Assembly (NCBI RefSeq): GCF_026225065.1 | Contig: NZ_JAMFSB010000224.1 | Location: 1 to 38,750 of the forward strand | DNA: 38,750 nt | From: Paraburkholderia sp. | GTDB taxonomy: Bacteria; Pseudomonadota; Gammaproteobacteria; Burkholderiales; Burkholderiaceae | Reading direction: 5' to 3' | Part shown: positions 1 to 6,641 of the stretch, piece by piece | Numbering within the stretch: position 1 is the stretch's first letter | Layout of the letters: each line of letters opens with the position of its first letter | Made by a program: the position numbers and the translations under genes | Notes under the pieces: generated by a model | What the model saw: only the letters and a program-made list of their open reading frames with translations | The model's database searches: none | What the model was told of the DNA's origin: nothing

Positions 1-1
1 C

Positions 2-139
2 GGCGTCTGGTTTCACAATCCATCGGGCGTCGCGCCGTATCAGAGCGATGTGTATATGCCGTTCGCGACGGTTGCGCGCTTTTACGCGGGGCGTGGTTTG
101 ACGCTCACGCGTCCCGCCAACCGCCAGGTTGCCCGCTGA
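2..139 (+). CDS. C-terminal end of an unidentified protein (partial)
   Basis: An open frame enters from the left edge and stops at TGA 137-139, giving the last 45 residues of a protein whose start lies outside the window. The fragment is rich in aromatic residues (it begins G-V-W-F-H-N-P-S-G) and has no motif that I recognise. A GC-rich imperfect hairpin follows directly after the stop, which fits a real gene end. Function cannot be assigned from this fragment. Confidence 0.55.
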   Translation, partial: GVWFHNPSGVAPYQSDVYMPFATVARFYAGRGLTLTRPANRQVAR

Positions 140-174
140 CGGACCGACGGACCGGCGACCGCCGTCCGGGTCCG
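140..174 (+). terminator. Imperfect hairpin after the partial gene
   Basis: Bases 140-150 pair with 162-174 as an 11-bp stem (CGGACC plus GACGG against CCGTC plus GGTCCG) with a two-base bulge at 167-168 and an 11-base loop. It begins at the base after the stop codon of the upstream gene. No T tract follows, so intrinsic termination is only a possibility. Confidence 0.3.
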
Positions 175-244
175 CTACCCGGCAGCTTTCAGGTCCGATT
201 TCTGCTGAAGAAAGGAATGGGTGGCAGGCCGTGCGGTAGTTTGA

Positions 245-454
245 TCAACGTTGCCGGACGGAGCGGGAACGCTGGACGAGATTGTCTTGCAGACCTTCTT
301 CGTGGCCGGCCGCCAGCATCACCTGATACAGACTATGCCGCTCGGAGGAACGCCACATGAGGCGGGCGATACGGCTTAGGGTTGCCCGCAGCGACGGCGC
401 CCCGACGCCACTGGTGGCAGGAACGGCGCGGGACGAAACGGATCGGCTGGACAT
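245..454 (-). CDS. Possible small hypothetical protein, 69 aa
   Basis: This is a reverse-strand frame of 69 codons starting at ATG 454. A purine-rich AGG lies about 8 bases upstream, which is better than the TTG start 15 bases further out. The product is basic and Ser/Arg-rich, with a short amphipathic stretch around L-S-R-I-A-R-L-M-W and no signal peptide or known domain. It sits alone between a gene end on the left and the Cys-rich secreted protein on the right. In such GC-rich DNA a frame of this length can occur by chance, so I keep it only as a possible gene. Confidence 0.35.
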   Translation of the reverse strand: MSSRSVSSRAVPATSGVGAPSLRATLSRIARLMWRSSERHSLYQVMLAAGHEEGLQDNLVQRSRSVRQR

Positions 455-621
455 CGCAGCACCTGTCAATGGATTTTATAAGGGTTAATACCTAAGTATT
501 TTCCATTGTAGGTGTGCCAAAAAAGAATAGTGTGCGGTGCAGCAAAATTCTTTCCTCTCCGTTCGTATCGTTCAGGGCGAGTTTGTATCGGGCTTGGGCT
601 GACTTGATAATCGGAGCGAAT

Positions 622-894
622 ATGAATCGATGCGGAGCCTTGTTTGCAGCCAGTCTGACCGCGTTGGTGGTTGTCAGCGGAGCGCATGCGGCCTCACAGG
701 ACGAACAGGAAAAGGCCTGCCGTGGCGATGCGATGCATTTTTGCAGTGCGGAAATTCCTGACAAGGAGAAGATCACCGCCTGCATGAAGCAGCACGTCAG
801 CGAACTCAGCCCTCCCTGCCGGGCGATGTTCAAGGAGGGTGATCATTCCTCCGGCAACTCTGGGAGTTCCGGCAACGCTTCCTCGGCGCAGTAA
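622..894 (+). CDS. Secreted Cys-rich GLG1-repeat small protein, 90 aa
   Basis: The start is ATG 622, with GGAG six bases upstream. The frame is open further upstream, but those codons lack a ribosome site and a sensible N-terminus. Residues 1-23 form a classical signal peptide ending in A-H-A-A, so the mature protein is periplasmic or secreted. Mature residues carry spaced cysteines in the order ACRGDAMHFC, then ACMKQH, then PPCRAMF. This matches the C..D...FC / ..C...H...LS..C pattern of the cysteine-rich GLG1 repeat (PF00839), which also occurs in small proteobacterial exported proteins of unknown role. A Ser/Gly-rich tail (about residues 75-90) looks unstructured. The gene is monocistronic and ends 26 bases before the convergent GntR gene. 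Molecular function is unknown. Confidence 0.8.
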   Translation: MNRCGALFAASLTALVVVSGAHAASQDEQEKACRGDAMHFCSAEIPDKEKITACMKQHVSELSPPCRAMFKEGDHSSGNSGSSGNASSAQ

Positions 895-920
895 TCGCGG
901 TAGCTGCGACGCCGTGAATC

Positions 921-1658
921 TCACTTTGGCGCGATGTCGCGGCGCACGCGCATGATGTGCTGTTCGACGTAGAACGCCGCCGCATCCGCATCGCCGCCGA
1001 CGATCGCCTCGTAGATCATCCGGTGTTCGGATACGTATAGCCGTATCCGTCCAGCGTCATAGATGCCGTCGTCCTTGAGCCGCTTCCAGAGCGGCTGATC
1101 CATCGTTTGCGCCACTTCGTCGGCGATTTTCACCAGCAACGCATCGCCCGTCATCATCGCAAGTTGCCGGTGAAACAGGCGGTCGCTGTTGTTCCATAAC
1201 ACGCGCTGCGCCGGGTCGGTGATGTCGGCAATCGAATCCATCTGCGCAAGATAGTGCTCGGCCAACTCGTCACGCTGGGCGCGCGCCGCGGCGCGCCGGG
1301 CAATCGCCGGTTCGAGGATCAGACGCACATCGAGCGTCGAGGTGGGGCTGACATCCGGATCGGCCAGTGACGCAGCGTCCAGCGGCGCCGCCGCGAGACG
1401 CTGCAGCGCATCCGCACAGATATACGTGCCCGAGTTGCGGCGCGTGACCACGAGCCCTTCGTTCTGCAGTGCGCCGATCGCCTCGCGCACGGCCGGCCGT
1501 CCCACACCGAAACGCGCCGCCAGTTCCCGCTCCGACGGCAGGCGCGACTCGGCAGCGAACTGCCCGCTGCGGATCTCCGCGCGGATGCGCTCGGAGACCT
1601 GCTCGTAGATCTGCTTTGGGCGGAACGTGCTATCCGTAGCGAGGGCGGGGATGACCAT
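921..1658 (-). CDS. GntR/FadR-family transcriptional regulator, 245 aa
   Basis: The N-terminus holds a winged helix-turn-helix of the GntR type (residues about 15-80), with the typical L-P-S-E-R-E-L-A-A-R-F-G-V-G-R-P-A-V-R-E-A core and the wing R-R-N-S-G-T-Y-I. Residues about 105-240 form an FCD ligand-binding domain. The probable metal-binding histidines are in D-R-L-F-H-R-Q, in S-E-H-R-M-I and near E-Q-H-I-M. The length is normal for the FadR subfamily. The start is ATG 1658; the Shine-Dalgarno signal is weak. It is divergent from the hydroxyproline dehydratase/reductase pair across a 239-base gap, the usual arrangement for a regulator controlling a neighbouring catabolic operon and itself. 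The effector is inferred to be a hydroxyproline or pyrroline-carboxylate intermediate; nothing in the sequence proves it. Confidence 0.92.
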   Translation of the reverse strand: MVIPALATDSTFRPKQIYEQVSERIRAEIRSGQFAAESRLPSERELAARFGVGRPAVREAIGALQNEGLVVTRRNSGTYICADALQRLAAAPLDAASLADPDVSPTSTLDVRLILEPAIARRAAARAQRDELAEHYLAQMDSIADITDPAQRVLWNNSDRLFHRQLAMMTGDALLVKIADEVAQTMDQPLWKRLKDDGIYDAGRIRLYVSEHRMIYEAIVGGDADAAAFYVEQHIMRVRRDIAPK

Positions 1659-1769
1659 GAGCGTCTGTCTGTTCGCGGGTTTGTCGTGGATCGGCAGGAG
1701 CGGGGGAGTTCAAGTGCTACGCCCGTCCGTGATCCCGATTCCAACCAGTTTAGCGCAATGATTTTGAAA

Positions 1770-1802
1770 TTGGTTGATGGAAAACCAAAGCTGGTCTACA
1801 TT
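1770..1802 (+). promoter_or_regulatory. Candidate GntR operator overlapping a weak promoter
   Basis: A perfect inverted repeat, TTGGTT (1770-1775) and AACCAA (1783-1788) separated by 7 bases, lies in the gap between the GntR regulator and the dehydratase gene. It overlaps a possible sigma-70 promoter for the rightward genes: TTGATG (1774-1779), 17 bases, TACATT (1797-1802), each 4 of 6 to consensus. Position and symmetry fit an autoregulated FadR-type operator. The spacing differs from the classic TNGTNNNACNA site, so this is a candidate only. Confidence 0.35.
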
Positions 1803-1897
1803 TTGATCCAGTCTAAGAATGACGGAGACAATTGGATGGTTCACAGCGAAGCATTTTCGGCCTTTGAGTCGCACGCGCGGGAGGGTTGCCAGGCGTT

Positions 1898-2905
1898 ATG
1901 AAACTGAATCGCGTTATCAGCACGGTCGAAGTGCATACGGGCGGCGAGCCGTTTCGGATCGTCACCAGTGGACTACCCAAATTCCCCGGAAAAACAATTG
2001 TCGAGCGGCGCGCCTGGCTCAAGAAGCATCACGATCACCTGCGCCGCGCGTTGATGCTTGAGCCGCGCGGCCATGCCGACATGTACGGCGGCTATCTGAC
2101 CGAACCGGTCAGCGAGGGCGCCGACTTTGGCATTATCTTCGTGCACAACGAGGGCTATAGCGACCATTGCGGCCACGGCGTAATCGCGCTCGCAACGGCG
2201 GCAGTGGCGCTCGGCTGGGTCGAGCGCACCGAGCCCGAAACGCGCGTGGGTATCGACGCGCCGTGCGGCTTCATCGAGGCCTTCGTCCAATGGGACGGCG
2301 ATCATACTGGCAGCGCGCGCTTCGTCAACGTCCCTTCGTTTATCTGGCAACGCGATGTGACGGTGAATACGCCGAGCTTCGGCGCCGTGAAGGGCGATAT
2401 CGCCTTCGGCGGCGCGTTCTATTTCTACACCTCGGGCAAGCCGTTTGATCTGAACGTGCGCGAAGCGGACGTCGACCGCCTGATCCAGTTCGGCGCCGAA
2501 GTGAAGCGCGCGGCCAACGAGGCGTTCAAGATCGTCCACCCGCACATCCCCGAAATCAACCATATTTACGGCACGATCATCGACAACGCGCCGCGTCACG
2601 CAGGCTCGACGCAGGCCAATTGCTGCGTCTTCGCCGACCGCGAGGTGGACCGCTCACCGACCGGGTCGGGCACCGCGGGACGCGTCGCGCAACTGTATCT
2701 GCGCGGCGAACTGGGGCGTGACGAAACACTCGTCAACGAATCGGTGATCGGCACGATTTTTCGCGGCCGGGTGTTGTCCGAAACGAAGCTCGAACGCTTC
2801 GATGCCGTGATTCCGGAAATCGAGGGCGATGCGCATATCTGTGGCTTCGCGAACTGGATCGTCGACGAACGCGATCCGCTGACGTATGGCTTTCTGGTGC
2901 GTTAA
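1898..2905 (+). CDS. lhpH: Proline racemase-family trans-3-hydroxy-L-proline dehydratase, 335 aa
   Basis: This is a full-length member of the proline racemase superfamily. The first active-site motif, H-N-E-G-Y-S-D-H-C-G-H-G, contains Cys91. In true racemases and 4-hydroxyproline epimerases the second active-site position is also Cys (D-R-S-P-C-G-T-G). Here the motif reads D-R-S-P-T-G-S-G-T, so Thr255 replaces it. A Cys/Thr pair is the known signature of trans-3-hydroxy-L-proline dehydratase (EC 4.2.1.77), which makes delta1-pyrroline-2-carboxylate in the cytoplasm. The next gene encodes the matching reductase, which supports this call over epimerase. I chose ATG 1898, with AGG five bases upstream and GGAGGG at 1880-1885, over an in-frame TTG at 1886. 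The gene is divergent from the GntR regulator and is probably controlled by it. lhpH is the name used for the equivalent Azospirillum gene. Confidence 0.85.
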   Translation: MKLNRVISTVEVHTGGEPFRIVTSGLPKFPGKTIVERRAWLKKHHDHLRRALMLEPRGHADMYGGYLTEPVSEGADFGIIFVHNEGYSDHCGHGVIALATAAVALGWVERTEPETRVGIDAPCGFIEAFVQWDGDHTGSARFVNVPSFIWQRDVTVNTPSFGAVKGDIAFGGAFYFYTSGKPFDLNVREADVDRLIQFGAEVKRAANEAFKIVHPHIPEINHIYGTIIDNAPRHAGSTQANCCVFADREVDRSPTGSGTAGRVAQLYLRGELGRDETLVNESVIGTIFRGRVLSETKLERFDAVIPEIEGDAHICGFANWIVDERDPLTYGFLVR

Positions 2906-2936
2906 GCCTCAGCACGCTGATGGAGAAATTGTTTAT

Positions 2937-3893
2937 ATGACGCACCCGGCCACACCGATTTTCGACGCCGCCGCCACCGCGCGGCTCACGCCCTACGCCG
3001 AACTCGTGGAGGCGCTGAAAACGGCGTCCGTCGATTACGCGCAACAACGCATCGCGAGCCCGGAACGGCTCGTCGTGCCGCTCAACGAGGGCGGGATAAT
3101 GCTGTCGATGCCGGCCACGGCGCCGGACCTCGGCATCCACAAGCTCGTCAACGTGTGTCCGGCCAATGGCGCGCGCGGCTTGCCGACGATTCACGGCAAG
3201 GTGATGGCCTTCGACGCGGACACCGGCGAGACACTTTTTATCCTCGATGGTCCGACCGTGACCGGCCGGCGCACGGCGGCGATGTCGATGCTCGGCGTAC
3301 AGACCTTCAAAGGCGGCACATCAAGTCCCTCGGGCCGCCCGGCACCGCAAGAATTTCTGCTGATTGGCACCGGCACGCAGTCCGCTAACCACGTGGAGGC
3401 GATCGGAGAATTGTTTCCCGATGCGCAGATATGGGTGAAGGGCAGTGCGCTCGCGAAAGCGCAGGTTTTTTGCGACGCACATCGCGGCAAGGCGCGCAAT
3501 CTGCAGCCACTGGCGGGTCCCGACGTGCCCGCTTCCGTCGATGTCGTGATTGCCCTCACGACCAGCCGGCAAGCTGTGTATGACGAGGCGCCGCGGGCCG
3601 AACGCCTGGTGATCGGCGTGGGCGCGTTCACACCCTCGATGCTCGAGATCGGCGCGAGCACGGTGCACGGCAGCGCGCTCTTCGTCGACGACGTGGCCGG
3701 CGCCCGGCACGAAGCGGGCGACTTCATCCAGGCAGGGGTGGACTGGGCAAAGGTGACGGGCATCGCAGCACTGGTGGATGGCAGCGCGCCGTCGCCAACG
3801 GGCAGCACGCCCGTGCTATTCAAGAGCGTCGGCTGTGCTGCGTGGGACCTGGGCGCTTGCCGGGTGGCGCGCGTGGCGTTGCAGCGCGGCTGA
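2937..3893 (+). CDS. lhpI: Delta1-pyrroline-2-carboxylate reductase (ornithine cyclodeaminase/mu-crystallin family), 318 aa
   Basis: The protein belongs to the ornithine cyclodeaminase/mu-crystallin family. The N-terminal half carries the substrate-side L-G-I-H-K-L-V-N-V and G-K-V-M-A-F-D-A-D-T-G-E-T-L segments, and a Rossmann dinucleotide motif L-L-I-G-T-G-T-Q-S-A-N-H lies near residue 140. Several members reduce cyclic imines with NAD(P)H rather than deaminating ornithine. Directly downstream of a trans-3-hydroxyproline dehydratase, the expected reaction is delta1-pyrroline-2-carboxylate to L-proline. The start is ATG 2937 with GGAG 11 bases upstream; the frame is open for 17 codons before it, but those overlap the dehydratase end. 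The two genes are 31 bases apart and most likely co-transcribed. The substrate assignment rests on context. Ornithine cyclodeaminase is the alternative. Confidence 0.82.
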   Translation: MTHPATPIFDAAATARLTPYAELVEALKTASVDYAQQRIASPERLVVPLNEGGIMLSMPATAPDLGIHKLVNVCPANGARGLPTIHGKVMAFDADTGETLFILDGPTVTGRRTAAMSMLGVQTFKGGTSSPSGRPAPQEFLLIGTGTQSANHVEAIGELFPDAQIWVKGSALAKAQVFCDAHRGKARNLQPLAGPDVPASVDVVIALTTSRQAVYDEAPRAERLVIGVGAFTPSMLEIGASTVHGSALFVDDVAGARHEAGDFIQAGVDWAKVTGIAALVDGSAPSPTGSTPVLFKSVGCAAWDLGACRVARVALQRG

Positions 3894-3927
3894 ATCTGCA
3901 AGAAAAGTCACCGCGAAGTCAAAAGCG

Positions 3928-3939
3928 AAGTTGCAACTT
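3928..3939. promoter_or_regulatory. 12-bp perfect palindrome upstream of zwf
   Basis: AAGTTGCAACTT is a perfect palindrome in the 179-base gap between the reductase gene and zwf, upstream of the terminator at 4008. A second small hairpin, GCACGC/GCGTGC around GTC, follows at 3955-3969. Either could be an operator or a 3' structure of the upstream mRNA. No regulator can be named. Confidence 0.2.
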
Positions 3940-4007
3940 TTCTACACTGTCATCGCACGCGTCGCGTGCAAACAATTCAAAAACGTTGCACCATAGGCGT
4001 TTGCCAG

Positions 4008-4032
4008 AAAATGCCGGGTCACCGGCATTTTT
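4008..4032 (+). terminator. Rho-independent terminator of the hydroxyproline operon
   Basis: A perfect 10-bp stem, AAAATGCCGG (4008-4017) and CCGGCATTTT (4022-4031), with a GTCA loop runs into a five-T stretch ending at 4032. It lies 115 bases after the reductase stop and 41 bases before zwf. The preceding A run makes it work in principle in both directions. This means zwf needs its own promoter within or after this element, or depends on read-through. Confidence 0.85.
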
Positions 4033-4072
4033 GCCCTTCGTTCGACGCCCTTCATGACGGTGACATCGCGCT

Positions 4073-5554
4073 ATGATTACCCAACACGCTTCTGCCACCC
4101 CTGACTTGCCGCTCGACATGATCATCTTCGGCGGTACGGGTGACCTGTCGTTTCGCAAGCTGCTCCCCGCGCTTTACATGGCGCATCTGCACTGCAATCT
4201 TCCGCCGGAAACGCGCATTCTCACGATTGGCCGAAAACCCTGGTCGCGTGAGGAATACATCAACGAATTCATGGAATTGAAGGCCAAGCCGTTCATCGAA
4301 AAGAAGGCTTTCGATGCGGCCGCGTGGGACAAATTCCTGGCGTTGTTCGAGTACGTGCGCATGGACGTCGATTCGGTCGAGGACTATCAGCGGCTGAAAG
4401 AGGCATCGCGCCCCGGCGTGCGGCGCGTGTTCTATCTCGCGACTTCACCCGATCTGTTCACGAACATTTGCGACAACCTTTCGGCGGCGGATCTCGTCGA
4501 CGAGTACTCGCGCGTGGTGCTGGAAAAGCCGCTCGGTCACGACCTCGCGTCCGCGCAGGAGATCAACACCGCGGTCGGTCAGCATTTCAACGAAGCGCAG
4601 ATCTACCGGATCGACCATTACCTCGGTAAGGAAACCGTCCAGAACCTGATGGTGCTGCGCTTCGGCAATGCGATTTTCGGCCCGCTGTGGCAGGCACCGT
4701 ATATCAAGAGCGTGCAGATCACGGTGGCGGAAACGGTCGGCGTGGGCAGCCGCGCGGGCTTCTACGACAAGACCGGCGCATTGCGCGATATGGTGCAGAA
4801 CCACTTGCTGCAACTGTTGTGCATCGTCGCAATGGAGCCACCGGTGTCGCTCGATCCGGATGCTGTGCGCGACGAAAAGCTCAAGGTGCTGCGTTCGCTG
4901 CGTCCCATGACGCCCGAAGATATCGCACGCGACACGGTGCGCGGACAGTACACCGCAGGCGCGGTGGACGGCGAGGCGGTCAAGGGCTACCTCGAAGAAG
5001 ACAACGTGCCGGCCTCGAGCCGTGCTGAGACCTTCGTTGCGTTGCGCGCGCAGATCAATAACTGGCGCTGGGCCAACGTGCCGTTTTATCTGCGTACCGG
5101 CAAGCGCATGCAGAAGAAGGTGTCGGAGATCGTCATCGAGTTCTCCGAACTACCGTTCTCGATCATTCCGAGTGGTCCGCATCATTACGGCAATCGTCTC
5201 GTGATCCAGTTGCAGCCGGAAGAATCGATCCAGTTGCAGATGCTGGCGAAGGAGCCGGGTAGCGGCATGCACATGCTGCCGGTGAATCTGAATCTCGATC
5301 TGCAGGAAGCCTTCACCGAGCGCCGCGCCGAAGCTTATGAGCGTCTGTTGATCGACGTGATTCGCGGGCGCCTGACCCACTTCATGCGTCGCGACGAACT
5401 GGAAGCTGCATGGGCATGGGCCGAGCCGGTTCTGGACGGCTGGCAGAAGTCGGGCGAGCGGCCACGCGGTTATTCCTCCGGCACGTTTGGCCCGGCTGCC
5501 GCCACGTCCTTGATGGCGCGGGACAACGCCGTGTGGGCGGAAGAGTCGCAGTAA
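4073..5554 (+). CDS. zwf: Glucose-6-phosphate 1-dehydrogenase, 493 aa
   Basis: It catalyses NADP-dependent oxidation of glucose 6-phosphate to 6-phosphogluconolactone, the entry to the oxidative pentose phosphate and Entner-Doudoroff routes, in the cytoplasm. The N-terminal Rossmann fingerprint G-G-T-G-D-L-S is at residues 20-26, and the diagnostic active-site motif R-I-D-H-Y-L-G-K-E at 179-187 includes His182 and Lys186. The length is normal for the family. The start is ATG 4073, preceded by GGTGA about 15 bases upstream, a weak site. No pgl, edd or hexR gene is adjacent, unlike the usual zwf-pgl clusters, and the gene stands alone between a terminator and a convergent signalling operon. Confidence 0.97.
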   Translation: MITQHASATPDLPLDMIIFGGTGDLSFRKLLPALYMAHLHCNLPPETRILTIGRKPWSREEYINEFMELKAKPFIEKKAFDAAAWDKFLALFEYVRMDVDSVEDYQRLKEASRPGVRRVFYLATSPDLFTNICDNLSAADLVDEYSRVVLEKPLGHDLASAQEINTAVGQHFNEAQIYRIDHYLGKETVQNLMVLRFGNAIFGPLWQAPYIKSVQITVAETVGVGSRAGFYDKTGALRDMVQNHLLQLLCIVAMEPPVSLDPDAVRDEKLKVLRSLRPMTPEDIARDTVRGQYTAGAVDGEAVKGYLEEDNVPASSRAETFVALRAQINNWRWANVPFYLRTGKRMQKKVSEIVIEFSELPFSIIPSGPHHYGNRLVIQLQPEESIQLQMLAKEPGSGMHMLPVNLNLDLQEAFTERRAEAYERLLIDVIRGRLTHFMRRDELEAAWAWAEPVLDGWQKSGERPRGYSSGTFGPAAATSLMARDNAVWAEESQ

Positions 5555-5572
5555 GCGGTTTAAACGTGCGTA

Positions 5573-5595
5573 GGGACGGCGCAGGTCGCCGTCCC
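5573..5595. terminator. Hairpin between convergent zwf and response regulator genes
   Basis: A perfect 9-bp GC-rich stem, GGGACGGCG (5573-5581) and CGCCGTCCC (5587-5595), with a CAGGT loop sits 18 bases after the zwf stop and 14 bases before the end of the convergent response-regulator gene. There is no T tract on either side. The position fits a shared bidirectional stop or 3' protective stem. Confidence 0.6.
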
Positions 5596-5609
5596 ACCAC
5601 TACTTGCGC

Positions 5610-6641
5610 TTAATACCGCGTGCTCGCCTTCGCAGCGATCGCCGCGGCCGCCGCACGCGTCTCCACATGCAGCTTGCCGAATACATGTTCGAGGTGCTTG
5701 TTGACGGTGCGCGGCGCCATCCCCAGGATGTCGCCGATATCGCGGTTGGTCTTGCCGCGCGACAGCCATAGCAGCACTTCCGCTTCACGGGTCGTCAGGC
5801 TGAATTGGGCCGCGAGCGCGGTGGTGTGCGCGGCATCGTCGAATTCCTCGAGCAGGATGACCCAGTCGCCGCGCGTGGCCCGGCCCAGCACCCGCGCCAC
5901 GCGGCGCACGCCCCCCGCGGCTGTTTCGAACGCCGCTTGCAGATCGCAACCGGCTTCGATCCAGCGCGTCAGCCATTGAGCCAGCACGGACGGCAGACGC
6001 GGGCCGGCCTCGGCCAGCGGGTCCGGCACCCATGCTGAGTGGGCTGTCATAGCGTCCACGCTGTCTGCCACTTCCGAGATACCCGCCCCGCTCGACGCAT
6101 ACTGTGCGAGCCGTTGCCGGGCAAGGTCGCTTTGCCATTTGATCTCGCCGCTCGCAGCGGCAATGAGCGCGGCACGCATGCCGATCTCAAGCACCATATC
6201 GGCCTGCCGTTGCAGGCGCGAACGCTGCACGTGGGCAGCGATTCGCGCGCTGACCTCGCTTGGCTTCACCGGCTTCGTCACATAATCGATTCCTCCCACC
6301 CGGAAGCCCTGCACGACGTGCTCGCTGTCCGTCAGCGCGGTCATGAAGATGACCGGCAGGTGGCGGTTACGCGGATCGGCCTTGATGTGCAGACAGGTTT
6401 CGAAGCCATCCATGCCTGGCATCAGCGCGTCGAGCAGAACGGCATCAGGCGTAATGCGTGCGAGGCGTTGCAGCGCGGATTGTCCGTCGAGCGCCACCAG
6501 CACGGCGTAGCCTGCCGCCTGCAGCGTGTCCGAAAGCAGGGCAAGGTTATCTGGCGTGTCGTCGACGATCAGCACAACCGGTTTGCCATCGGGCAGCTCG
6601 GGTTGCGTTTCGGGTGGCAGAAGCAGGGATTCGTCATGCAT
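5610..6641 (-). CDS. Response regulator, receiver plus LuxR-type HTH, 343 aa
   Basis: Residues about 20-140 form a receiver domain. The acidic pair is in L-I-V-D-D-T, the phosphoacceptor is Asp71 in V-L-L-D-A-L-M-P-G, and the conserved lysine is in Y-V-T-K-P. A variable linker follows, and then a C-terminal LuxR/GerE helix-turn-helix (about 275-335: L-T-T-R-E-A-E-V-L-L-W-L-S-R-G-K-T-N-R-D-I-G). It is therefore a phosphorylation-controlled DNA-binding regulator. Its start overlaps the end of the hybrid histidine kinase gene by eight bases (ATGCATGA), so the two are translationally coupled and form a cognate pair. The divergent urtABCDE-fmdAB operon is the obvious target. A perfect palindrome at 10200-10215 in that divergent promoter region is a candidate binding site. 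Confidence 0.92.
   Translation of the reverse strand: MHDESLLLPPETQPELPDGKPVVLIVDDTPDNLALLSDTLQAAGYAVLVALDGQSALQRLARITPDAVLLDALMPGMDGFETCLHIKADPRNRHLPVIFMTALTDSEHVVQGFRVGGIDYVTKPVKPSEVSARIAAHVQRSRLQRQADMVLEIGMRAALIAAASGEIKWQSDLARQRLAQYASSGAGISEVADSVDAMTAHSAWVPDPLAEAGPRLPSVLAQWLTRWIEAGCDLQAAFETAAGGVRRVARVLGRATRGDWVILLEEFDDAAHTTALAAQFSLTTREAEVLLWLSRGKTNRDIGDILGMAPRTVNKHLEHVFGKLHVETRAAAAAIAAKASTRY

Noticed and set aside
1686..1901. 71-codon frame in the GntR/lhpH gap
   Set aside because: It overlaps the candidate operator and promoter and the lhpH start, has no ribosome site and resembles nothing known.
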